This document shows, piece by piece, positions 7,238 to 12,925 of a DNA stretch of 24,564 nucleotides. A program made the position numbers and the translations under genes. Numbering within the stretch: position 1 is the stretch's first letter; every line of letters begins with the position of its first letter. Source of the DNA: DATFVJ01 sp035517695 (GTDB lineage: Bacteria; Actinomycetota; Actinomycetes; Streptosporangiales; Streptosporangiaceae). Location: positions 1 through 24,564 of the forward strand of contig DATIYI010000439.1 of NCBI GenBank assembly GCA_035517695.1, written 5' to 3'. The notes under the pieces are model-generated. The model had not been told where the DNA came from. It did no database searches and saw nothing but the letters and a program-made list of their open reading frames with translations.

Positions 7238-7551
7238 TTATGGAGCCAGGAGATGGCCTCGTTCCGCATGCCTCACGATGCGCAGCGCTGGGCGTCCGCG
7301 TCCCCGGGCACCGGAGCACGCGCCGGCTGCTTTGGCGTGATGCGGCTAGATCTGGCGCGCCCCCGCTGGGCCAAGGCGGTCGGGCGGCCTACCTGACGGA
7401 GCGTCGGCCTGGTGCAGTGCCGGCCTGGTGCAGTGCCGGCCTGGTGCAGTGTCGGCCTGGTGCGGCGACGGCCTGGTGCGGCGACGGCCTGGTGCGGCGA
7501 CGACCTGGTGCGGCGACGGGCCGACTCCGGGGACTACCAGGCCAGGGAACC
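7238..7551. other. Convergent intergenic region, no gene
   Basis: This 314-bp gap separates the 3' ends of the HEPN gene and bldD. About one third is the 16-bp repeat array at 7405-7516; the rest shows no gene. The open frame starting near 7240 depends on the repeat, which shifts phase at each copy, and is not credible as coding. No clear intrinsic terminator with a U-tract was found. Confidence 0.6.
7405..7516. repeat. 16-bp tandem repeat, seven copies
   Basis: Seven contiguous 16-bp units: CGGCCTGGTGCAGTGC twice, one copy ending in GT, then CGGCCTGGTGCGGCGA three times and a last copy starting CGACC. The two variants form separate blocks, indicating local duplication after divergence. The period is not a multiple of three and there are no spacers, so this is neither coding nor a CRISPR array. 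It sits between convergent genes, a place where length changes would be tolerated. Confidence 0.95.
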
Positions 7552-8046
7552 TTAGAAGGCCTCTACGGCGCGGCGCGCCTCAGCGTCGAGTACGCCCCAG
7601 CTGATGAGTTCCTCGGTTAGGTCGGTCGGTGACCTGTCGTAGATGACCGCCAGCGAGCGCAGGTCCTCCTGACGGATCGAAAGCACCTTGCCGTTGTAGT
7701 CGCCCCGCTGGCTCTGGATGGTGGCCACGTAGCGGGCCAGCGGACCCGCCTTGTCCTTGGGCAACTCGATCATCCGCTCGAGGTCGATGACGAGCTTCGG
7801 CGTCGGCGCAAGCGGCGTCGGCGCGGCGTCGCCGGGCAGCAGCTCAGATACCGGCACGCCGTAGAACTCGGCTAGCTCAGCGAGCTTCTGCACAGTCACC
7901 GACCGGTCGCCGCGCTCGTAGGAGCCGACCACCACGGCCTTCCACCGGCCGCGGGACTTTTCCTCGACCCCATGCAGGGAGAGGCCTTGCTGGGTTCGGA
8001 TGGCGCGCAGCCGCGCGCCCAGTGCCTTTGCGTACTCGGATGGCAT
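7552..8046 (-). CDS. bldD: Developmental transcriptional regulator BldD
   Basis: Helix-turn-helix master repressor of sporulation genes in Streptomyces, dimerised by cyclic di-GMP. With the ATG at 8044-8046 the product is 164 aa (S. coelicolor BldD is about 167). The N-terminal XRE-type HTH spans about 8-70 (LRAIRTQQGLSLHGVEEKS, VVVGSYERGDRSVTVQKL). The C-terminal domain carries the c-di-GMP signature R114-G-D116-x8-R125-Q-E-D128, at the numbering recalled for Streptomyces BldD, which supports this start over the in-frame GTG 27 nt upstream. Upstream, two BldD-like boxes suggest autoregulation. It is divergent from pyrR, as recalled for Streptomyces. An intact signature implies that this organism uses c-di-GMP to control development or a related programme. 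Confidence 0.96.
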   Translation of the reverse strand: MPSEYAKALGARLRAIRTQQGLSLHGVEEKSRGRWKAVVVGSYERGDRSVTVQKLAELAEFYGVPVSELLPGDAAPTPLAPTPKLVIDLERMIELPKDKAGPLARYVATIQSQRGDYNGKVLSIRQEDLRSLAVIYDRSPTDLTEELISWGVLDAEARRAVEAF

Positions 8047-8069
8047 CTTCTCGGCCCCCCGGCCACTCG

Positions 8070-8098
8070 TCACTTACGGTAATGGTTACGGACAGTGA
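8070..8098. promoter_or_regulatory. Two tandem BldD-like boxes upstream of bldD
   Basis: TCACTTACGGTAA (8070-8082) and TTACGGACAGTGA (8086-8098) both fit the outer arms TnAC-N5-GTnA of the BldD consensus recalled as nTnACnC(A/T)GnGTnAn, with centres 16 bp apart. The central C/G of each box does not match, so both are partial matches. They lie 24-52 bp upstream of the chosen bldD start. BldD autoregulation is known in Streptomyces; binding here is inferred. Confidence 0.55.
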
Positions 8099-8414
8099 CA
8101 GTAAGCCGCGAGCGGGCCCAGGTCAAGCCGAACGGCAAAAACTGGGTGAAGCTTCGCGCTTTGTTCATGCCGTCCGACGGCCATCCATGATCGGCCGTTT
8201 ACGCCGAAAAGCTCTATGAGGCAAGGGTTCTAGTCTGCTAACCGGCCGTGTGGACAGGCCGTCAGGCCGCCCGAAATATGTGGTTTGCTCAAAAATGTTA
8301 CGAGCTTCGGGTTGAGGCAGCATTACGGCCCGCGCCGGAACTTGAGACGGGGTTCGCACCGCGTTGCTGCCACGAGGCCGTGATCAGTGCTGGTAACGTG
8401 AGAGTGACAGACAT
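8099..8414. other. Divergent bldD/pyrR intergenic region
   Basis: Over 300 bp without a supported gene. It must carry the pyr operon promoter, but no convincing -35/-10 pair with normal spacing could be chosen by eye. Local AT content rises around 8270-8300 (AAATATGTGG, TCAAAAATGTTA), the likeliest promoter neighbourhood. Confidence 0.4.
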
Positions 8415-8449
8415 CCTTTAAGGCCCGTCCCGAGAGGCGGGAAAGGAGG
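8415..8449 (+). promoter_or_regulatory. PyrR-binding RNA hairpin overlapping the pyrR ribosome-binding site
   Basis: The leader folds as CCCG, bulged U, CC (8424-8430), loop CGAGA (8431-8435), GGCGGG (8436-8441). The sequence GTCCCGAGAGGC closely matches the PyrR binding-loop consensus known from Bacillus (UCC-n-GnGAGG with a bulged U). The lower stem can continue with CCTTT (8415-8419) pairing to AAAGG (8442-8446), which is part of the Shine-Dalgarno AAAGGAGG (8442-8449). PyrR-UMP stabilising this hairpin would therefore hide the ribosome-binding site, the translational mode reported for mycobacterial pyr operons. No terminator/antiterminator pair is visible, so translational control is favoured. 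Confidence 0.85.
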
Positions 8450-8458
8450 TCGCTTTTC

Positions 8459-9253
8459 ATGCCTGCCTCTAGCAAATCTGGTCCGGGTACTGGCCCCTCG
8501 GTGCGTGCGTCGGGTTCGGCCGAAGCTGGCGGTCCGGGCGGCCGCATTGCCCGTTCAGCCGACGCTGAGGGGGGCAAGGCCGTTCTCGATAGCGCCGACA
8601 TAGGGCGCGCCCTGACGAGGATTGCCCACGAGATCATCGAACGAACCAAGGGCGCGGGCGACGTGGTCCTGCTCGGCATTCCCACCCGCGGCGTGCCGCT
8701 CGCGCGTCGGCTCGCCGAGCGCATCTCGCAGGTCGAGGGGCATTCGCTGCCCTGGGGTTCACTCGACATCACCATGTACCGCGACGACCTGAGAATGCGC
8801 CCGGCTCGCGCGCTCGGACCCACCCATGTGCCTGCAGAGGGCATCGACCGCCGGACCGTCGTGCTGGTCGATGACGTGCTCTATTCGGGCCGGACCGTTC
8901 GCGCCGCATTGGACGCGCTGAACGATATTGGGCGGCCGCGCGCCGTGCAATTAGCGACGCTTGTCGATCGTGGTCACCGCGAGCTGCCGATCCGCGCCGA
9001 CTACGTGGGCAAGAACCTGCCGACCTCGCAGCATGAAGTCGTCCGGGTGCTGCTCGAAGAGACCGACGACGAGGATACGGTGCTACTCAGTCAGGGCGCG
9101 GCGGCTGGCGATCCGCGGAATGATCCGGACGCCGATTCGCGCAGTGACCCACGCGCCGGGCCCCGGGATGGCTGGCGTAGCGACGTGCGGGATGACCCGC
9201 GCGCCGAGTCACCAGGTGATTCGCCTCAGCACATCGCCAGGGGGCAGTCATGA
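8459..9253 (+). CDS. pyrR: Pyr operon regulator / uracil phosphoribosyltransferase PyrR
   Basis: RNA-binding regulator of pyrimidine synthesis with weak uracil phosphoribosyltransferase activity. The phosphoribosyltransferase core (about 40-208) shows ALTRIAHEIIERTKGAGDVVL, GIPTRGVPLARRLAERI, DITMYRDDL (RNA-binding region in characterised PyrR proteins) and the PRPP motif VVLVDDVLYSGRT (134-146). At 264 aa it is far longer than usual PyrR (about 180-195). There is a 40-aa Gly/Ser N-terminal extension and a tail of about 53 aa (212-264) rich in Asp, Arg, Pro and Ser, which looks like degenerate repeat expansion. The ATG at 8459 has AAAGGAGG about 10 nt upstream and directly follows the PyrR hairpin, supporting the start and autogenous control. 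It is the first gene of the operon; its stop overlaps pyrB as ATGA. Confidence 0.95.
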   Translation: MPASSKSGPGTGPSVRASGSAEAGGPGGRIARSADAEGGKAVLDSADIGRALTRIAHEIIERTKGAGDVVLLGIPTRGVPLARRLAERISQVEGHSLPWGSLDITMYRDDLRMRPARALGPTHVPAEGIDRRTVVLVDDVLYSGRTVRAALDALNDIGRPRAVQLATLVDRGHRELPIRADYVGKNLPTSQHEVVRVLLEETDDEDTVLLSQGAAAGDPRNDPDADSRSDPRAGPRDGWRSDVRDDPRAESPGDSPQHIARGQS

Positions 9254-10173
9254 ACCGTCATCTGATTTCGGCAGGGGATCTGACCAGGGACGACGCGCTT
9301 CTCATCCTCGATACCGCGGACGAGCTCGCTCGGATGTCCGATCGTCCGATCAAGAAACTGCCCACCCTTCGTGGCCGCACGGTTGTCAACCTTTTCTTCG
9401 AAGACTCGACCAGGACAAGGATCTCCTTCGAGGCGGCGGCGAAGCGGCTGTCCGCAGATGTGATCAATTTCTCCGCGAAGGGGTCCAGCGTCGCCAAGGG
9501 TGAGAGCCTCAAGGACACGGCCCAGACGCTGGAGGCCATGGGCGCAGACGGCGTGGTCATCAGGCACAGTGCCTCAGGCGCGCCGCACAGGCTGGCCGGC
9601 TGGGTTCGTGGCAGCGTGGTCAACGCAGGTGACGGCACCCACGAGCATCCGACCCAGGCACTGCTCGACGCGTTCACCATGCGGCGTCGCCTCGGCAGGC
9701 TGGAAGGGCTGCGGGTAACCATCGTCGGCGACATATTGCACAGCAGGGTGGCAAGGTCCAACGTGCTGCTGCTGCACACTCTGGGCGCGGATGTCACGCT
9801 CGTCGGCCCCCCGACCCTGCAGCCCGTTGCGGTGGACACCTGGCCCTGCGCTGTCAGTTACGACCTGACGGCAACGGTTCCGAAGAGTGACGTCATCATG
9901 ATGCTGCGGGTACAGCAAGAGCGGATGAAAGCTGCGTTCTTCCCGAGTGTGCGCGAGTACAGCCGCCGCTATGGGCTGGATGCCGCCCGGATGGGGATGC
10001 TGCCCGAGCACGCCATCGTGATGCACCCGGGACCGATGAACCGTGGTGTCGAGATCGCGGCCGAAGTTGCCGACGCGCCGAGATCCACCGTGGTCGAGCA
10101 GGTAGCCAACGGGGTTAGCGTCCGTATGGCCGTGCTCTACCTGCTGCTCGGCGGGATGGCGGTGCCGGCATGA
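9250..10173 (+). CDS. pyrB: Aspartate carbamoyltransferase catalytic subunit
   Basis: Condenses carbamoyl phosphate with L-aspartate, the committed step of pyrimidine synthesis; cytosolic. The 307-aa product has the carbamoyl-phosphate site FEDSTRTRISFE (50-61), KGES (83-86), GDGTHEHPTQALLD (127-140) and MHPGPMNRG (258-266). The length is that of a catalytic chain; no regulatory subunit PyrI is present, as usual in Gram-positives. ATG overlaps the pyrR stop (ATGA, 9250-9253), implying translational coupling, and its own stop overlaps pyrC the same way. In actinobacteria the enzyme may associate with dihydroorotase; that is not visible here. Confidence 0.98.
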   Translation: MNRHLISAGDLTRDDALLILDTADELARMSDRPIKKLPTLRGRTVVNLFFEDSTRTRISFEAAAKRLSADVINFSAKGSSVAKGESLKDTAQTLEAMGADGVVIRHSASGAPHRLAGWVRGSVVNAGDGTHEHPTQALLDAFTMRRRLGRLEGLRVTIVGDILHSRVARSNVLLLHTLGADVTLVGPPTLQPVAVDTWPCAVSYDLTATVPKSDVIMMLRVQQERMKAAFFPSVREYSRRYGLDAARMGMLPEHAIVMHPGPMNRGVEIAAEVADAPRSTVVEQVANGVSVRMAVLYLLLGGMAVPA

Positions 10174-11546
10174 CGGAAATGGGCGCCAGCGGCACAGCCA
10201 GCGCGGCAGGAACAGCGACGCACGGCGCGGCCGAGACACCTGACGGGCCTCGGCGGGCCGCGGCTACCTGGCTGATTAGAGGTGCCCGGTCGGCCTCGGG
10301 CGAGCCGGAAGATCTGCTTATCCGTGACGGCGTGATCGCCGAGACTGGGCGCGGTCTTGCCGCGGCTGGCGCAGCGGTGATCGACGCTGATGGCCTGATC
10401 GCGCTGCCCGGTCTTGTCGACCTGCACACGCATTTGCGCGAGCCGGGCCGCGAGGACGCCGAGACCGTCGCGACGGGCACGGCTGCTGCCGCACTCGGCG
10501 GGTTCACGGCCGTGCATGCCATGGCCAACACCGAGCCGGCCGCCGATACCGCGGGCGTGGTGGAGCAGGTGTGGCGCCTCGGCCGCCAGGCCGGTCGTAG
10601 CGACGTGTACCCGGTCGGCGCCGTGACCCAGGGCCTGGCCGGCGCCCAGCTGGCCGAGCTGGGGGCGATGGCCGACTCGGCGGCGAGAGTGCGGATCTTC
10701 TCCGACGACGGCCGCTGCGTAAGCGACGCGCTACTCATGCGCCGCGCGCTCGAATACGTCAAGGCGTTCGACGGTGTGATCGCCCAGCACGCGCAGGAGC
10801 CCAGGCTGACAGAAGACGCCCAGCTCAACGAGGGCGAGATGGCAGGCAAGCTGGGCCTGGCTGGCTGGCCTGCGGTGGCGGAGGAGGCGGTGATCGCCAG
10901 GGACTGCCTGCTCGCCGCGCATGTGGATTCACGGCTGCACATCTGCCACGTCTCCACCGCGGGTTCGGTGGAGATTATCCGTTGGGCTAAGAGCAAGGGC
11001 TGGCGGGTCACCGCTGAGGTGACGCCGCACCACCTGCTGCTTACCGACGAACTCGCGGCGAGCTACGACCCGGTTTACAAGGTCAACCCGCCGCTGCGGA
11101 CTGCCGTGGACGTCACGGCGCTACGCGCCGGACTCGCCGACGGCACTATCGACTGCGTAGCCACCGACCACGCACCGCACCCGGCGGAGGACAAGGAAAC
11201 CGAGTGGGCCGTGGCGGCCTTCGGGATGACTGGACTTGAGACGGCGCTGCGCGTGGTTCAGGAGGCGATGGTGGACACCGGTCTGCTCGACTGGGCGGGC
11301 GTCGCGGATCGGATGTCCGTGCGCCCGGCCTTGATAGGGCGCCTGACCGGACATGGCCAGCCGCTTCGGGCCGGGGCTGCGGCCTGCCTGACGCTGTACG
11401 ACCCGTCCAGCCGGGCGCAGGTGGACCCGTCCGCGTCCCCGTCAAAAAGCCGTAACACCCCGTTCGCAGGCATGGCCCTACCCGGCCGGGTGATCGCCAC
11501 GTTCCTGCGCGGATCGCCCTCGGTCATCGACGGGAAGCTGACATGA
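10170..11546 (+). CDS. pyrC: Dihydroorotase
   Basis: Zn-dependent amidohydrolase that cyclises carbamoyl aspartate to dihydroorotate. Metal-binding motif DLHTHLREPG (84-93), FSDDG (177-181), His207 in IAQHAQE, His260 in HICHVSTAGS, TPHHLLLTDE (285-294) and CVATDHAPH (329-337) with the catalytic Asp333. This set fits the long, class I type (about 430 aa), in which the Asp of FSDDG helps bridge the metals. The product is 458 aa because of a low-complexity N-terminal extension (about 1-31, Ala/Gly/Thr-rich); the core starts at AATWLIRGARS. ATG overlaps the pyrB stop (ATGA) and the pyrC stop overlaps carA (ATGA). Streptomyces has a small membrane-protein gene between pyrC and carA; it is absent here. 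Confidence 0.97.
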   Translation: MTEMGASGTASAAGTATHGAAETPDGPRRAAATWLIRGARSASGEPEDLLIRDGVIAETGRGLAAAGAAVIDADGLIALPGLVDLHTHLREPGREDAETVATGTAAAALGGFTAVHAMANTEPAADTAGVVEQVWRLGRQAGRSDVYPVGAVTQGLAGAQLAELGAMADSAARVRIFSDDGRCVSDALLMRRALEYVKAFDGVIAQHAQEPRLTEDAQLNEGEMAGKLGLAGWPAVAEEAVIARDCLLAAHVDSRLHICHVSTAGSVEIIRWAKSKGWRVTAEVTPHHLLLTDELAASYDPVYKVNPPLRTAVDVTALRAGLADGTIDCVATDHAPHPAEDKETEWAVAAFGMTGLETALRVVQEAMVDTGLLDWAGVADRMSVRPALIGRLTGHGQPLRAGAAACLTLYDPSSRAQVDPSASPSKSRNTPFAGMALPGRVIATFLRGSPSVIDGKLT

Positions 11547-12925
11547 GCGGGCCCGCCGCTATCCTGGTGCTCGAGGACGGCTGGGCGGCGCGGGGCGCCG
11601 CGTTCGGCGCCCTGCCGCCGGGGCAGCGCGTGCCGCCGGGGCAGCGCGTGCCGCCGGGCCAGTCGTTCGGTGAGATGGTCTTCAACACGGCGATGACCGG
11701 CTACCAGGAGACTCTGACCGACCCGTCTTACCACAGACAGATCGTGGTGATGACGGCGCCGCACATCGGTAACACCGGGATCAACGACGAAGATCACGAG
11801 TCACGGCGGATCTGGGTCGCGGGCTACGTGGTGCGAGAGCCGGCGCGGGTCGCGTCCAGTTGGCGCGCGATGCGCAGTCTGGACGACGAACTGCGGGCCC
11901 AAGGCGTTACCGGCATTGCCATCGCGGGCACCCGCGCACTCACCAGGCACCTGCGTGCGAAGGGTGCCATGCGCGCTGGGATATCGGTGGACGCCGCCGA
12001 TGTGGCCCACCCGGATGCGCTGCTGGAAAGAGTCGCGGCCAGCCCGTCGATGGCAGGCGCCGACCTGGCCCGCGAGGTGTCGACCCGGGAGCCCTACGTG
12101 GTGCGGCCGCCCCGCGGCACCGCTACCAGATACCGGGTCGCCGCGGTGGATCTCGGCATCAAGGCGATGACACCGCGCAAGATGGCGGAACGCGGCTGCG
12201 AGGTCCACGTGCTCCCCGCGACCGCCACCCTCGCGGATATCCTCGCGGTCCGGCCCGACGGGGTTTTCTTCAGCAACGGGCCAGGTGACCCGGCCGCGGC
12301 CGGTTACGCCGTCGAAACGATGCGCGGCGTGCTCGAGGAGCGTATCCCGCTGTTCGGAATCTGCCTGGGCAACCAGATACTTGGCCGCGCTCTCGGGCTC
12401 GGCACGTACAAGCTGCTCTTCGGGCACCGCGGCGTGAACCAGCCGGTGGCGGATCTGGCCACCGGCCGCGTGCATATCACAAGCCACAACCATGGCTTCG
12501 CGGTCGCACCGCCAGGCGTCTTTGCTGCCGGTGAGACTGGTGAGGCAAAGAATGGAGCTGGCGAGGCGATTGGGACTGGAGATGCTGACGTGGCCAATGT
12601 TGCCAATGTGGCCGAGGCCGATCGGACTAGTGTGGCTAACGAGGTCGCCGAGGCGGGTGGGGCGGTCCGTCAAGACTGGGCCGGTGGGATGCACGAGGCT
12701 GGGTCCGCACGGACATGGGCGATGCCTGTGGCGCAGCCGTTCAGGACTCCTTATGGCCTTGCCCACGTCAGTCACGCGTGCCTGAACGATGGTGTCGTGG
12801 AGGGGCTGCGGCTGCTCGACCGCCCCGCGTTCAGCGTGCAGTATCACCCGGAGGCTGCCCCGGGCCCGCACGACGCGATCGGGCTTTTCGATCAGTTCGC
12901 CTGGCTGATGGACGGTGCTCGCTGA
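11543..12925 (+). CDS. carA: Carbamoyl-phosphate synthase small (glutaminase) subunit, with two insertions
   Basis: Releases ammonia from glutamine for CarB. The N-terminal domain has FGEMVFNTAMTGYQE and GNTGINDED. The class I amidotransferase domain has FSNGPGDP (243-250), the nucleophile Cys274 in FGICLGNQ and the His435/Glu437 pair in QYHPEA. At 460 aa it is longer than usual (about 370-390). One insertion is a tandem hexapeptide near residues 25-40 (RVPPGQ repeats, from 18-bp DNA repeats). The other is about 72 aa (327-398) between HITSHNHGFAV and FRTPYGLAHVSH, where relatives have a short loop. The insert is rich in Gly, Ala, Glu and Val-Ala-Asn repeats and keeps the frame, and catalytic residues on both sides are intact, so the enzyme is probably functional. 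Coupled to pyrC (ATGA) and carB (TGATG). Confidence 0.96.
   Translation: MSGPAAILVLEDGWAARGAAFGALPPGQRVPPGQRVPPGQSFGEMVFNTAMTGYQETLTDPSYHRQIVVMTAPHIGNTGINDEDHESRRIWVAGYVVREPARVASSWRAMRSLDDELRAQGVTGIAIAGTRALTRHLRAKGAMRAGISVDAADVAHPDALLERVAASPSMAGADLAREVSTREPYVVRPPRGTATRYRVAAVDLGIKAMTPRKMAERGCEVHVLPATATLADILAVRPDGVFFSNGPGDPAAAGYAVETMRGVLEERIPLFGICLGNQILGRALGLGTYKLLFGHRGVNQPVADLATGRVHITSHNHGFAVAPPGVFAAGETGEAKNGAGEAIGTGDADVANVANVAEADRTSVANEVAEAGGAVRQDWAGGMHEAGSARTWAMPVAQPFRTPYGLAHVSHACLNDGVVEGLRLLDRPAFSVQYHPEAAPGPHDAIGLFDQFAWLMDGAR
11613..11661. repeat. 18-bp tandem repeat in carA
   Basis: TGCCGCCGGGGCAGCGCG occurs exactly at 11613-11630 and 11631-11648, with a third partial copy from 11649. It encodes repeated RVPPGQ in the N-terminal part of CarA, at a spot where relatives have a short turn. 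Exact identity of two copies suggests recent duplication. Confidence 0.9.
12521..12736. repeat. In-frame low-complexity insertion in the carA glutaminase domain
   Basis: About 216 bp of lower-GC, repetitive sequence (for example GTTGCCAATGTGGCC-type 9-bp repeats near 12590-12620 and recurrent GGTGAGG/GGCGAGG units) codes for the extra segment between the conserved HNHGFAV and FRTPYGLA of CarA. Base composition differs from the surrounding coding DNA. Confidence 0.75.

Noticed and set aside
7405..7516. Possible CRISPR array
   Set aside because: Units of 16 bp are contiguous with no unique spacers and there are no cas genes. It is a simple tandem repeat.
7240..7620. 126-codon plus-strand frame through the 16-bp repeats
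   Set aside because: The repeat period shifts the frame at every copy, so no stable peptide repeat exists, and the end overlaps bldD antisense.
8165..8359. 64-codon minus-strand frame in the bldD/pyrR gap
   Set aside because: There is no recognisable motif and no Shine-Dalgarno sequence. Local base composition is more typical of a promoter region.
11801..12871. 356-codon minus-strand frame inside carA
   Set aside because: It lies wholly antisense to conserved CarA sequence and has no recognisable motif.
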